Source of the DNA: CAISDA01 sp050258555
GTDB taxonomy: Bacteria; Bacteroidota; Ignavibacteria; UBA10030; UBA8401
Length of the DNA stretch: 64,000 nucleotides
Assembly: GCA_050258555.1 (NCBI GenBank)
Contig: JBLMZA010000098.1
Coordinates: 1 to 64,000 of the forward strand
Reading direction: 5' to 3'
Shown here: piece by piece, positions 34,530-43,672 of the stretch
How positions within the stretch are numbered: the stretch's first letter is position 1
Layout of the letters: each line of letters begins with the position of its first letter
Program-made: the position numbers and the translations under genes
Notes under the pieces: generated by a model
Databases searched by the model: none
The model's input: the letters and a program-made list of their open reading frames with translations, nothing else
What the model was told of the DNA's origin: nothing

Positions 34530-35528
34530 ATGCGCATAGCAGTCTTAGGGGCCGGAAGCTGGGGTACGACGCTGGCCATCCTCCTGTCTGAAAATTTTCA
34601 TGAAGTGACACTCTGGACGTTCCTGCCGGAGCATGCATCGCAGATGCAGGCTACGCGCACGAATCCGGATTTTGTTCCCGGCACGGTCATTCCGCAGCAG
34701 ATCGAGATCACGAGCGACATCGACAAGGCGGCATACAAAAAGGATCTCATCGTGGCCGCGGTGCCGTCGCAGTTCCTGCGCTCGGTACTGAAGGATATCG
34801 CGCATCACGACCTGTCGCAGACGATCATCGTCAATGTGGCCAAGGGCATCGAGAACACATCGCTCAAAACGATGAGCGAAGTGATGCTCGATGTGCTCAA
34901 AAGCGAGAAGAAGCAGAACCTGGCGATCGTCTCCGGTCCCAGCCATGCAGAAGAAGTGGTCAAGAAGATTCCGACCGCGGTCGTATCGGCGGGCTTCACC
35001 ATGCGCACGGCGCGCATCGTGGCGCAGGCATTCAGTACGCCGTATTTCCGCGTCTACGTGTCGGACGACATCCGCGGCGTCGAACTCGGAGGCGCGCTCA
35101 AGAACGTGATCGCCATCGGCGCCGGCGTCGTCGACGGTGCGGGCTTCGGCGACAACACGAAGGCCGCCATCATCACGCGGGGCATCGCCGAGATGACGCG
35201 CCTGGGCGACCGGATGGGGGCGCTGCCGCGCACATTCTCCGGACTCTCGGGCGTCGGAGACTTGATCGTCACCTGCATGAGCAAGCATTCGCGCAACCGC
35301 TACGTCGGGGAGGAGCTCGGCAAAGGCCGCAAGCTCGACGAGATCATCAACGAGATGAAGATGGTGGCCGAAGGCGTCGCCACATGCCGCTCGGCCGTCG
35401 ATCTGGCGACGAAGCATCATACGCAGATGTCGATCTTCTCGCAGGTCTACGACATCATGTTCAACGGCAAGGATCCGCAGTCGGCGATGCACGAGCTCAT
35501 GAGCCGCGAGATCAAAGGCGAGATTTGA
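34530..35528 (+). CDS. gpsA: NAD(P)-dependent glycerol-3-phosphate dehydrogenase
   Basis: 332 residues. It reduces dihydroxyacetone phosphate to sn-glycerol-3-phosphate. The Rossmann motif is IAVLGAGSWGTTLAILL at residues 3-19; VSGPSHAEEV, the catalytic-Lys segment GALKNVIAIGAGVVDG and GVGDLIVTCMSKHSRN are all present. Its product feeds PlsY encoded immediately upstream. recG starts 11 bases after its stop. Confidence 0.97.
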   Translation: MRIAVLGAGSWGTTLAILLSENFHEVTLWTFLPEHASQMQATRTNPDFVPGTVIPQQIEITSDIDKAAYKKDLIVAAVPSQFLRSVLKDIAHHDLSQTIIVNVAKGIENTSLKTMSEVMLDVLKSEKKQNLAIVSGPSHAEEVVKKIPTAVVSAGFTMRTARIVAQAFSTPYFRVYVSDDIRGVELGGALKNVIAIGAGVVDGAGFGDNTKAAIITRGIAEMTRLGDRMGALPRTFSGLSGVGDLIVTCMSKHSRNRYVGEELGKGRKLDEIINEMKMVAEGVATCRSAVDLATKHHTQMSIFSQVYDIMFNGKDPQSAMHELMSREIKGEI

Positions 35529-35539
35529 CATAGCCGGCC

Positions 35540-37741
35540 ATGGCCTCTGACACCATATCGCCTCTGCAGGCAATCCGCGGCATCGGTCCGATGCGCGCTT
35601 CGGCGCTCAGGGATGCCGGCATCGATACGGTCCAGAAGCTCCTCTATTACTTCCCCTACGATTACCTCGACCGCTCGCGCATCACGAAAATCCGCGACCT
35701 CCCGAAATTCGTCCGCTCCGGCGCCGAAGTGACCGTGATCGGATCGGTCTTCCGGATGGAAGTGCGCTACACGCGCATGAAAAAGAAGATCTTTTTTCTG
35801 ACGCTGCAGGACGACACGGGATTTCTTTCCTGCGTCTTCTTCCGCGGCGTGGACTACTTCCAGAAAATGTTCGAGATCGGCGATGTGCTGGCCGTCTCGG
35901 GGATGCCCGAGTTCGACCGCATGAACCGCGTGCAGTTCACGCATCCCGACTACGACCGGCTCTCGATGAAGGATGCGGAGGACGATACCGACTGGGGATC
36001 GCTTCTGAACACGGGAGCGATCATCCCGAAATATTCCTCGAGCGAGGAACTGAAGAGCGCCGGACTCGATACGCGCGGCTTCCGCAAGATCATCCGCGCC
36101 GCGCTGGCAAGCCATCTTCCGGCGCTTTCGGAGCACATGCCCGATGAGATCCGCCACAAATACCGGCTCAACGACATCCGCACCGCCGTCTCACAGATGC
36201 ATTTCCCGAAATCCTATGCCGATCGAGAGCAGGCACTGCGCCGATTGAAGTTCGACGAGCTCTTTTATTTCGAGCTCCTGATGGCCTATAGAAGGCGCGA
36301 GCTCAAAGGCGGACTCCACGGCATTCAATTCCGGACCGATTCCGAGCTCTCCGAATCGATGATCCGGAATCTTCCCTTCGAGCTCACGGCGGCACAGCGC
36401 CGCGTGATCGCCGAAATCAAGGCGGATATGGAGTCGTCTGCGCCGATGAACCGGCTTTTGCAGGGCGATGTGGGAAGCGGCAAGACCGTCGTCGCCCTGG
36501 CCTCGATGCTTATCGCGGTCGATAACGGGTATCAGGCGGCGCTCATGGCGCCCACCGAAATTCTTGCCGAGCAGCACTGGAGAAGCATCCGGCAGTTTCT
36601 TGACCTCCTGAATGTGAACGTGCGGCTCCTGGTCGGGGCGCAGAAAAAGAAGCTCCGCGCCGACATCCTGGAGGATATCCGCCGGGGCTCGGCCCAGATC
36701 GTCGTCGGCACGCATGCCCTGTTGCAGGAGCATGTGGAATTCGCCGATTTGGGCTTCGTCGTGATCGACGAACAGCACCGCTTCGGCGTCGCACAGCGCG
36801 CCACGCTCAGAGAGAAGGGCACGCTCAATCCCGATGTGCTCGTCATGACGGCGACTCCCATTCCGCGCACGCTCGCTCTCACGGTCTACGGCGATCTCGA
36901 CGTGTCGGTGATCGACGAACTGCCGGCAAACCGCATGCAGATCCGCACGGCGATCCGCCGCGACAAGGACAAGGAGAAAATCTACGCCTTCATACGGACG
37001 GAAGTGCAGCGCGGACGCCAGGCCTACATCGTCTACCCCTTGATCGAGGAATCGGAAAAGACCGATCTGCGAGCGGCCACCGCGGAATTCGAACGCTTCC
37101 GCACGGCGATCTTTCCCGAGCTGAAGGTGGGGCTCCTGCACGGGCGCATGGCATCGGATGAAAAAGACGAGCTCATGATGAAGTTCAAGCGCCGCGAGAT
37201 CGACATCCTGGTGGCCACAACCGTGATCGAAGTCGGCATCGATGTGCCCAATGCGACGATCATGGTGATCGAGAACGCCGAGCGCTTCGGACTCTCGCAG
37301 CTGCATCAGCTCAGGGGCCGCGTCGGGCGCGGCGCCGAGCAGTCGTATTGCATTCTTCTGCAGGGAAACGGACCGGAGAAGAAGGCGAAGGGGGGAAGCC
37401 AGATCGAGCTCATTGCCGATACGCTCGAGGCGAAGAAGGAGATCGCCGCGATGACGCGGCGGCTTGAAACGATGGCATCGACCAACGACGGCTTCCGCAT
37501 CGCCGAGGTCGATCTCGAGCTCAGGGGCTCGGGCGAATTCTTCGGCACGCGACAGAGCGGTCTGCCGGAATTCAAGGTGGCGAACATCGTCACCGATGCC
37601 GAACTCCTGTCGCTTGCCCGAGCGGAAGCCTTCTCCGTCATCGCGCATGATCCGTCGCTCGGCGATCCCGTGCATGAAGCGATGCGCCGCCACTTCGAAC
37701 TCACATACAAAGACCTGCTCTCCTTCGTGCGCGTCGGTTGA
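35540..37741 (+). CDS. recG: ATP-dependent DNA helicase RecG
   Basis: 733 residues. RecG remodels stalled replication forks and Holliday junctions. The N-terminal wedge (OB-fold) domain spans about residues 15-170 and starts with AIRGIGPMRASALRDAG, a helix-hairpin-helix-like segment. The helicase core has Walker A LLQGDVGSGKTVVALA, the DEQHRFGVAQR box, TATPIPRTLALTVYGDLD and the C-terminal helicase segments with GRVGRGAEQSYCILL. The length is slightly over that of E. coli RecG (693). Confidence 0.97.
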   Translation: MASDTISPLQAIRGIGPMRASALRDAGIDTVQKLLYYFPYDYLDRSRITKIRDLPKFVRSGAEVTVIGSVFRMEVRYTRMKKKIFFLTLQDDTGFLSCVFFRGVDYFQKMFEIGDVLAVSGMPEFDRMNRVQFTHPDYDRLSMKDAEDDTDWGSLLNTGAIIPKYSSSEELKSAGLDTRGFRKIIRAALASHLPALSEHMPDEIRHKYRLNDIRTAVSQMHFPKSYADREQALRRLKFDELFYFELLMAYRRRELKGGLHGIQFRTDSELSESMIRNLPFELTAAQRRVIAEIKADMESSAPMNRLLQGDVGSGKTVVALASMLIAVDNGYQAALMAPTEILAEQHWRSIRQFLDLLNVNVRLLVGAQKKKLRADILEDIRRGSAQIVVGTHALLQEHVEFADLGFVVIDEQHRFGVAQRATLREKGTLNPDVLVMTATPIPRTLALTVYGDLDVSVIDELPANRMQIRTAIRRDKDKEKIYAFIRTEVQRGRQAYIVYPLIEESEKTDLRAATAEFERFRTAIFPELKVGLLHGRMASDEKDELMMKFKRREIDILVATTVIEVGIDVPNATIMVIENAERFGLSQLHQLRGRVGRGAEQSYCILLQGNGPEKKAKGGSQIELIADTLEAKKEIAAMTRRLETMASTNDGFRIAEVDLELRGSGEFFGTRQSGLPEFKVANIVTDAELLSLARAEAFSVIAHDPSLGDPVHEAMRRHFELTYKDLLSFVRVG

Positions 37742-37906
37742 TCTCTCTCTCGAGCGCACTCCTCTCGTTGTCATCATCGCATGCGATGCCTGATGAAAAA
37801 AAATGTGAACCATTGAATGATGCTCGCTGTTGTGAAGTATAGATGATGCATCGTGCGTCATGATGATTAATTTTTTTTTATCATGCATCGATCGCGTACT
37901 TTTTTC
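37742..37906. other. AT-rich region after recG
   Basis: 165 bases, strikingly AT-rich against the surrounding coding sequence, with repeated GATGAT/ATGCATCG words and a nine-T tract near 37871-37879. GATGCATCG and ATCATGCATCG-type words on either side of the T tract are partly complementary and could form an imperfect terminator for recG. Nothing coding was recognised. Confidence 0.35.
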
Positions 37907-37934
37907 TTGACTACAACTAATAGAACATTATATT
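37907..37934 (+). promoter_or_regulatory. Promoter of the ATP-grasp/KamA operon
   Basis: TTGACT (37907-37912) and TATATT (37929-37934) are spaced by 16 bases in very AT-rich sequence. Transcription would begin near 37941, giving a leader of about 100 bases before the ATG at 38041. Confidence 0.6.
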
Positions 37935-37942
37935 AGTAACAA

Positions 37943-37985
37943 GAAAATAATTTTTCGAAAATTTTTTTTCAACGCGATTATTTTC
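37943..37985. promoter_or_regulatory. Inverted repeat at the operon's transcription start
   Basis: GAAAATAAT (37943-37951) and ATTATTTTC (37977-37985) are a perfect 9-base inverted repeat, with a TTTTCGAAAA palindrome between them. It lies right at the predicted transcription start. It could be an operator or an RNA fold in the leader. Confidence 0.4.
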
Positions 37986-38040
37986 TCATCGTCACTCACG
38001 AACATAGAAAGGTATCGACGTTTTTCTGATACACCTCTAA

Positions 38041-39129
38041 ATGGAAATAGCACTCGTGTACAACTTGAAGAAGGAAGGATCAGAAGTCGCAGAGCCCGAT
38101 CCGCAGCCTTCGAGTCAGAACATCGCAGATGTCAGCACGCAAGTTCGCTTCACTTCAACGAGCGCCGATGCGTACGCGGAATGGGACACGATCGAAACGA
38201 TCACGGCCGTCCGCGACGCACTTGCCCTTCGACACAAAGTGACGATGATCGAAGCCGATGCAGATGCCTTCGAGAAGCTCCGCCGGACGCGCCCCGCGAT
38301 GGTGTTCAATATCGCGGAAGGCCAATACGGCGTTTCGCGCGAAGCGCAGATCCCGGCAATCCTTGAGATGCTCAACATCCCGTATACCGGATCCGACGCA
38401 CTGACGCTCGGCATCTGTCTCGATAAATCCCGCGCCAAAGAAATTCTGTCCCACTACTCGATCCCGACGCCGAAATTTTCCGTCATCAGCCGCCTGAGCG
38501 AGCTTTCCGTTTCCGATCATCCGCTGCCCTGCATGGTGAAGCCGTTGTATGAAGGCTCAAGCAAAGGCATCTTCGACGCTTCGCTCGTCCGTACGGAAGC
38601 AGAGCTCATTGCGCAGGTCGAGCGCGTCACGAATGTCTACGGCCAGCCCGCCCTTGTCGAAGAGTTCCTTCCGGGACGCGAATTCACCGTGGCCATGCTC
38701 GGCAACGGCGATGACGTGCGCGTCCTGCCCATCGTCGAAATCCGGTTCGGATCGCTGCCCGAGGGCGTCAATCCCATCTATTCGTACGAAGCGAAATGGA
38801 TCTGGGACCAGGCGGACAACCCGCTGGATATTTTCGCCTGTCCGGCCCCGCTTGCGCCCGAACTTCAGGCCTCGATCGAGAAGCTCTGCCGCGACGCCTA
38901 TCGGGTGCTTCGCTGCCGGGACTGGTCGCGCATCGATGTGCGCCTGGATGCGGAAGGCGAGCCCCATATTATCGAAATTAACCCTCTTCCGGGCATTTTG
39001 CCGAATCCGGAGGAGAATTCCTGCTACCCGAAGGCCGCGCGCGCTGCCGGGCTCTCCTACCAGGAGATGCTCAATGCCGTGCTCGATGCGGCCTGCCGGC
39101 GCTATCAGCTATCGGATGGAAACGCATGA
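38041..39129 (+). CDS. D-Ala-D-Ala ligase-like ATP-grasp ligase 1
   Basis: 362 residues. The N-terminal domain starts MEIALVYNLKKEG and contains MVFNIAEGQYGVSREAQIPA, typical of Ddl-like ligases. The ATP-grasp domain has PCMVKPLYEGSSKGI (residues about 160-175), ALVEEFLPGREFTVAMLG and the metal-binding PHIIEINPLPGILP near residue 312. Such enzymes activate a carboxylate as acyl phosphate and join it to an amine. It is the first gene of an operon with a second ATP-grasp ligase, a GNAT and a lysine aminomutase, so it is probably not the housekeeping Ddl. The next gene overlaps it by 4 bases. Confidence 0.85.
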   Translation: MEIALVYNLKKEGSEVAEPDPQPSSQNIADVSTQVRFTSTSADAYAEWDTIETITAVRDALALRHKVTMIEADADAFEKLRRTRPAMVFNIAEGQYGVSREAQIPAILEMLNIPYTGSDALTLGICLDKSRAKEILSHYSIPTPKFSVISRLSELSVSDHPLPCMVKPLYEGSSKGIFDASLVRTEAELIAQVERVTNVYGQPALVEEFLPGREFTVAMLGNGDDVRVLPIVEIRFGSLPEGVNPIYSYEAKWIWDQADNPLDIFACPAPLAPELQASIEKLCRDAYRVLRCRDWSRIDVRLDAEGEPHIIEINPLPGILPNPEENSCYPKAARAAGLSYQEMLNAVLDAACRRYQLSDGNA

Positions 39130-40226
39130 AAGACCAGCTCCACGTCTCTATTATATATAACGAGCCTGTCGTTTCGACCGATGGCGGTCCCCGCTACGTT
39201 TCGGAAACAGGGGTGCTGGAGACGACCGGCTCCTATGAGGCGGCGCACGAGGCCGGACTGATCGACATGTCGGAAGTGGGCGTCCTCGAACAGAAGGAAG
39301 ACATCGAAAGCGCGCTCAAGCTTCTGGGCTACCGCACGACGATCTTCAATGTGACCAACGACATCAACCGGTTCATGGAATTTTTGCGCGACGAGCGCCC
39401 CGATGTCGTCTTCAACATGGTCGAAAGCCTTGGCGACCAGGCCATACACGAAATGCACGTGGCCGGCATGTATGAACTGCTGCAGATCGCCTACACGGGC
39501 GCCGGTCCGATGACGCTGGGCACGTGTCTGAACAAGGCGCGCACCAAGCAGATTCTCGCCTATCACGGCATCATGACGCCGAAATTCTTTTTGACGGAAA
39601 CCGGAGCCGACTGCGCCGAGAAATCGCGCGCGCTGTCCTATCCGATGATCGTGAAGCCGGCCCTGGAGGATGCGAGCGTCGGCATCGACAACGCGTCGAT
39701 CGTCTATACGGCTGAAGCGCTCGCAGAGCGCGTGCGCTATGTCATCGCGAAGTTCGAACAGCCCGCCCTTGTCGAGGAATACATCGAGGGCCGCGAGCTC
39801 AATGTGGCCATTCTCGGCGACCGCACGCCCGAAGTGCTGCCGATTTCCGAGATCGATTTTTCGGCGCTGCCTGAGGAGATGCCGAAGATCGTGACCTATA
39901 ACGCGAAGTGGATGCACAATACGCCGGAGTTCCACGGCACCGTCGGCAAATGTCCGGCTGTGCTGCCGCAGGATGTCGAATCGCGCGTGAAGACGATGGC
40001 GCTCGAGGCCTTCCAGATCATGGGATGCCGCGACTATGCGCGCGTGGATATACGGCTCTCGGCGCAGAACGTGCCGTATGTGATCGAAGTCAACCCGAAT
40101 CCGGATATCTCGCACGATGCCGGGTTCATGCGCTCGGCCAAGACATCGGGCCGCACGTTCTCGGACGTCATACAGACGATCATCGAATGCGCGGTGGCGC
40201 GGCATCGTCTTTCAAAGCCGCTATGA
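39126..40226 (+). CDS. D-Ala-D-Ala ligase-like ATP-grasp ligase 2
   Basis: 366 residues, starting within the stop of ligase 1 (ATGA overlap). Conserved blocks are VVFNMVESLGDQAIHEMHVA, MIVKPALEDASVGIDNAS (glycine-rich ATP loop), ALVEEYIEGRELNVAILG and the metal site PYVIEVNPNPDISHDAGF. Compared with ligase 1 the substrate end differs (EVNPNPDIS in place of EINPLPGIL), so the two should accept different amino acids. An N-terminal segment of about 60 residues (STDGGPRYVSETGVLETTG onward) is longer than in Ddl. Confidence 0.85.
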   Translation: MKDQLHVSIIYNEPVVSTDGGPRYVSETGVLETTGSYEAAHEAGLIDMSEVGVLEQKEDIESALKLLGYRTTIFNVTNDINRFMEFLRDERPDVVFNMVESLGDQAIHEMHVAGMYELLQIAYTGAGPMTLGTCLNKARTKQILAYHGIMTPKFFLTETGADCAEKSRALSYPMIVKPALEDASVGIDNASIVYTAEALAERVRYVIAKFEQPALVEEYIEGRELNVAILGDRTPEVLPISEIDFSALPEEMPKIVTYNAKWMHNTPEFHGTVGKCPAVLPQDVESRVKTMALEAFQIMGCRDYARVDIRLSAQNVPYVIEVNPNPDISHDAGFMRSAKTSGRTFSDVIQTIIECAVARHRLSKPL

Positions 40227-40705
40227 TGATCCGCGCATTGAAGCCGGACGACCGTCCTGTGCTCGTGGATATTCTGGGGAGAACCGGGGTGTTCTCCGAT
40301 GAAGAGCTCGCAATCGCACTCGAGCTCATGGATGCGGCGATAGACAATCCCGCACAGAAAGATTATGTGTTCTTCGTCGCGGCGGATGAGGCGGACATTG
40401 CCGAAGGATATGTCTGCATCGGGCCGACGCCGGCGACGAAGGGAACGTTCGATTTGTATTGGATCGCCATCGATCCGCTGCGCTACGGAAAAGGCGCAGC
40501 ATCCCGGCTCATGAAGGCTGCGGAAGACTATATCTGCGCTCACGGCGGCACGCTCGTGATCGTCGAAACATCATCGACGCCGAAGTACGACCGCACGCGC
40601 GCATTTTATTGCAAGGAAGGATACGCCGAGCTGGCGCGTATCCGGCAGTACTACAAACCGGATGATGACCTGGTCATCTTCGGCAAATATTTTCCAACTA
40701 CATAA
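40223..40705 (+). CDS. GNAT acetyltransferase in the KamA operon
   Basis: 160 residues, with its ATG overlapping the previous stop by 4 bases. The acetyl-CoA region is LYWIAIDPLRYGKGAASRLM (about residues 74-93), followed by GGTLVIVETSSTPKYDRTRA and FYCKEGYAE. In archaea and some bacteria a GNAT (AblB) next to lysine 2,3-aminomutase (AblA) makes N-epsilon-acetyl-beta-lysine, a compatible solute. The same adjacency is seen here, but the two ligases suggest a longer product. Function as AblB is an inference. Confidence 0.8.
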   Translation: MMIRALKPDDRPVLVDILGRTGVFSDEELAIALELMDAAIDNPAQKDYVFFVAADEADIAEGYVCIGPTPATKGTFDLYWIAIDPLRYGKGAASRLMKAAEDYICAHGGTLVIVETSSTPKYDRTRAFYCKEGYAELARIRQYYKPDDDLVIFGKYFPTT

Positions 40706-40717
40706 GGCTCGTTGTTT

Positions 40718-41869
40718 ATGGAACTCTGGCAAGAGATGCTGCGCGCGAGCGTGGACAGCGGAAAAGATTTGGTCGAACGCTTCGGATTCGACACTGGTCT
40801 TGCCGACAAGCTGAATTCCTTATTTCATATACGCATCAACCCGTACTACCTCAGTCTGATCCGCTTTCCCGGCGATCCGATCTGGAAGCAGTGCATTCCC
40901 GACGCCAAGGAGCTGGAAGAGGACAACCTCCCGGCCGACCCCCTGAACGAAGAAGGCGATTCGCCGGTGCCCTCGATCACGCACCGGTATCCGGACCGCG
41001 TGCTCTTTCTGACGACGAGCCAGTGCTCGATGTACTGCCGCTTCTGCACGCGCAAGCGCAAGGTGGGGGATTCGGGCAAGATCAGCATGAAATACATACA
41101 GACCGGACTCGACTACATCGCGGCGCATCCCGAAATCCGCGACGTGATCCTCTCGGGCGGCGATCCGTTGATGCTCACCGACTCGAATCTGGAAAAGATC
41201 CTCTCCGGGCTCCGGGCGATTCCTCATGTCGAGATCATCCGCATCGGCACCAAGATGCCGTGCGTGCTTCCGATGCGCATCACGAAGAAGCTCACGAACA
41301 TGCTCCGGAAGTACCATCCGCTCTACGTCAACACGCACTTCAACCATCCATGGGAATGCACGGCGGAGGCGAAAAAGGCCTGCGAGATGCTTGCCGATGC
41401 GGGCATTCCGGTGGGCAACCAGGCCGTGCTGATGAAGGGCGTCAACGACGACCCCGATGTCATGCTCGAGCTCATGCGCAAGCTCCTGGTCATGCGCGTG
41501 AAGCCGTACTATCTCTACCAGGCCGACATCACCAAGGGCGCCAATCACTTCCGCACACCCGTCAGCGTGGGGCTCGACATCATGGACAAGCTCCGGGGCC
41601 ACACCTCGGGCCTTGCGATCCCGAACTACGTGATCGACGCTCCCGGAGGCGGCGGCAAGATCCCGCTTCTGCCGCAGTACGTGCTGGGGCGCAACGGCAA
41701 CAACATCATCATGCGCAACTACAAGTACGATATCTATCAATACCCAGACATCGAGGAGGAGGAGCAGGCGCCCGAATCGCAGATGGAAAAGAAATACCTG
41801 CGCAAACGCAAGCGTCCGGCGCACAAGAAGACATACCAGCCGGAACAGCAGCAGGCCGAATCGAAATAA
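40718..41869 (+). CDS. KamA-family radical SAM lysine 2,3-aminomutase
   Basis: 383 residues from the ATG at 40718. The radical SAM cluster motif CxxxCxxC is QCSMYCRFCTRKRKV (Cys 103, 107, 110), followed by ILSGGDPLMLTDSNLEKIL. The PLP-binding lysine of this family is in IDAPGGGGK (about Lys 314). The enzyme should convert an alpha-amino acid, in the named family L-lysine, to its beta isomer using SAM and PLP. The C-terminal 35 residues are a charged tail (EEEEQAPESQMEKKYLRKRK) not seen in short KamA proteins. It closes the ligase-GNAT operon and is followed by a terminator. Glutamate or another amino acid is possible as substrate. Confidence 0.9.
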   Translation: MELWQEMLRASVDSGKDLVERFGFDTGLADKLNSLFHIRINPYYLSLIRFPGDPIWKQCIPDAKELEEDNLPADPLNEEGDSPVPSITHRYPDRVLFLTTSQCSMYCRFCTRKRKVGDSGKISMKYIQTGLDYIAAHPEIRDVILSGGDPLMLTDSNLEKILSGLRAIPHVEIIRIGTKMPCVLPMRITKKLTNMLRKYHPLYVNTHFNHPWECTAEAKKACEMLADAGIPVGNQAVLMKGVNDDPDVMLELMRKLLVMRVKPYYLYQADITKGANHFRTPVSVGLDIMDKLRGHTSGLAIPNYVIDAPGGGGKIPLLPQYVLGRNGNNIIMRNYKYDIYQYPDIEEEEQAPESQMEKKYLRKRKRPAHKKTYQPEQQQAESK

Positions 41870-41882
41870 GCAGCACCGAAAG

Positions 41883-41910
41883 AAAAAATCCCGCTCCGGC
41901 GGGATTTTTT
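41883..41910 (+). terminator. Rho-independent terminator after the KamA operon
   Basis: AAAAAATCCCGC-TCCG-GCGGGATTTTTT is a textbook stem with a flanking A run and T run, starting 14 bases after the kamA stop. The A and T runs make it able to work in both directions. Confidence 0.9.
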
Positions 41911-41992
41911 CTTGGGGAAAGATTTTATATATTTACTCTCATAACCACACTGCTACTCAACTGTCACTTCAAGGGGGAGTTCAAACACTACT

Positions 41993-43294
41993 ATGAAAAA
42001 TTCACTGCTCGAGAAGATCGACACCAAGGAATTCGTCGTCGGCGTCATTGGCCTGGGGTATGTGGGGCTTCCGTTGAACCTGTGCTATGTGGAAAAGGGC
42101 TTCCGCTCGATCGGTTTCGACATCGACGCTTCGAAAGTCAGCGCGCTGGAAGCCGGCCGGTCCTATATCAAGCATATCCCGCCCGGACGCATCGATGCGG
42201 CGAACAAATCGGGACTCTTCTGCGTGACGACCGATTTCGCCCGGCTCACAGAATGCGATGCCGTATTGATCGCCGTTCCGACGCCGTTGAACAAGAACCG
42301 CGAGCCGGAAATGGAATACATCGTCTCGACCTGCGAGGCGATCGCGCCGCATCTGCGCAAAGGGCAGCTCATTGTGCTCGAGTCGACGACGTATCCCGGC
42401 ACGACCGAAGAAGTGATGATTCCAATTCTTGAAAAAAGCGGACTCAAGGCTGATCAGGACTTCTATGTCGCCTTCTCTCCCGAACGGGAGGATCCGAATA
42501 ATCCCAGCTACCGCACGGAGACGATTCCGAAGGTGGTCGGCTCGACCTCTCCCGACGGCCTGGAAGTGGCCGACAAGCTCTACCAGCAGATCGTCGTGCG
42601 CACGGTGCCCGTGTCAAGCGCCGGCGCGGCCGAGGCCACGAAGCTTGTGGAAAACATCTTCCGCGCCGTCAATATCGCCCTGGTCAACGAGCTGAAGATG
42701 ACATTCATGAAGATGGGCATCGACGTCTGGGAAGTGATCGATGCCGCATCGACGAAGCCCTTCGGCTTCATGCCCTTTTATCCCGGTCCGGGGCTCGGCG
42801 GGCACTGCATCCCGATCGATCCGTTCTACCTGACCTGGAAGGCGCGCGAGTTCGGCGTCACAACGAAGTTCATCGAGCTGGCAGGAGAGATCAATACGGC
42901 GATGCCCGATTTCGTGGTGCACCGCGTGATGGAAGTCCTGAATGAATTCGGCAAGCCGCTCAAGGGCGCCAAGGTGCTCGTTCTGGGTCTGGCCTATAAG
43001 GCCAATGTCGACGATATGAGAGAGTCTCCGACGTTCATGCTCATGGAAAAGCTCGAGGAAAAAGGCGCGATCGTTTCCTATAACGATCCCTACATTCCTG
43101 TTGTGACGCCGACCCGGGAGCATGCGCACTTCACCGGCCGCACGAGCCATGAGATCACGGGCGAGTACGACCTCATCCTCATCTCGACGGCGCACAACGA
43201 GTACAAGGAAATTGATTTCACGAAATTCGGCATTCCGGTCGTCGACACGCGCAATGCCGTGAAGCAGAAGCATGCCCTTGTTTTCAAGGCATGA
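41993..43294 (+). CDS. UDP-N-acetyl-hexosamine/UDP-glucose 6-dehydrogenase family protein
   Basis: 433 residues. It oxidises a UDP-hexose at C6 to the uronate using two NAD+. The Rossmann motif is VVGVIGLGYVGLPLNLCYVE (residues 15-34), and the catalytic Cys is in GPGLGGHCIPIDPFYL (Cys 272). The sequence is closest in pattern to WbpA-type UDP-N-acetylglucosamine 6-dehydrogenases involved in surface polysaccharides (VPTPLNKNREPEMEYIV, FSPEREDPNN). AGGGGGAG lies about 13 bases before the start. A -10-like TATATATT lies near 41930. No further polysaccharide gene is adjacent. Confidence 0.88.
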   Translation: MKNSLLEKIDTKEFVVGVIGLGYVGLPLNLCYVEKGFRSIGFDIDASKVSALEAGRSYIKHIPPGRIDAANKSGLFCVTTDFARLTECDAVLIAVPTPLNKNREPEMEYIVSTCEAIAPHLRKGQLIVLESTTYPGTTEEVMIPILEKSGLKADQDFYVAFSPEREDPNNPSYRTETIPKVVGSTSPDGLEVADKLYQQIVVRTVPVSSAGAAEATKLVENIFRAVNIALVNELKMTFMKMGIDVWEVIDAASTKPFGFMPFYPGPGLGGHCIPIDPFYLTWKAREFGVTTKFIELAGEINTAMPDFVVHRVMEVLNEFGKPLKGAKVLVLGLAYKANVDDMRESPTFMLMEKLEEKGAIVSYNDPYIPVVTPTREHAHFTGRTSHEITGEYDLILISTAHNEYKEIDFTKFGIPVVDTRNAVKQKHALVFKA

Positions 43295-43337
43295 GTCCGT
43301 CGGCACGGAAACAGGAACAACTTAACGAGGCACTCGT

Positions 43338-43667
43338 ATGAAAATCATGACCATCATCGCTGCTTTCCTCTTCACGCTTTCTGTGCGCGTGTGCGCCGGC
43401 GAAATCTTCGGCGCCATCTCGGAAGGCGAGAAGGCGGTGGGCGAAAAAATCAAAGTGGAAGTGGCGGCATCGGGAAAATCCTATGCGGCCGAAACGGATA
43501 AGAACGGTTCCTACCGCCTTTTTGTTAAAGAGAAGGGAAAATGCACATTCACCGTCCATTACAAGGACCAGTCAGTCTCGACCGAGTGCTTTTCATATGA
43601 TCGCTCGATGCGCTACGACTGGCTTCTTGAATTGAAAGACGGCAAATACCAACTGAAGCGGAAATAA
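43338..43667 (+). CDS. Small exported protein with a carboxypeptidase-regulatory-like fold, unknown function
   Basis: 109 residues with a Sec signal peptide (MKIMTIIAAFLFTLSVRVCA, then GE). The mature part (ISEGEKAVGEKIKVEVAASG, ETDKNGSYRLFVKEKGKCTF) resembles a small Ig-like or carboxypeptidase-regulatory repeat with two cysteines at about 75 and 88 in the mature part. I do not recognise a named family. The next gene starts 5 bases after its stop, so it is co-transcribed with a membrane-anchored protein. Confidence 0.72.
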   Translation: MKIMTIIAAFLFTLSVRVCAGEIFGAISEGEKAVGEKIKVEVAASGKSYAAETDKNGSYRLFVKEKGKCTFTVHYKDQSVSTECFSYDRSMRYDWLLELKDGKYQLKRK

Positions 43668-43672
43668 CCGTC

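Noticed and set aside
38041..39129. Assigning this gene simply as the housekeeping ddl
   Set aside because: A second ligase, a GNAT and KamA are translationally coupled to it, so a dedicated pathway is more likely; the housekeeping role cannot be excluded from this window alone.
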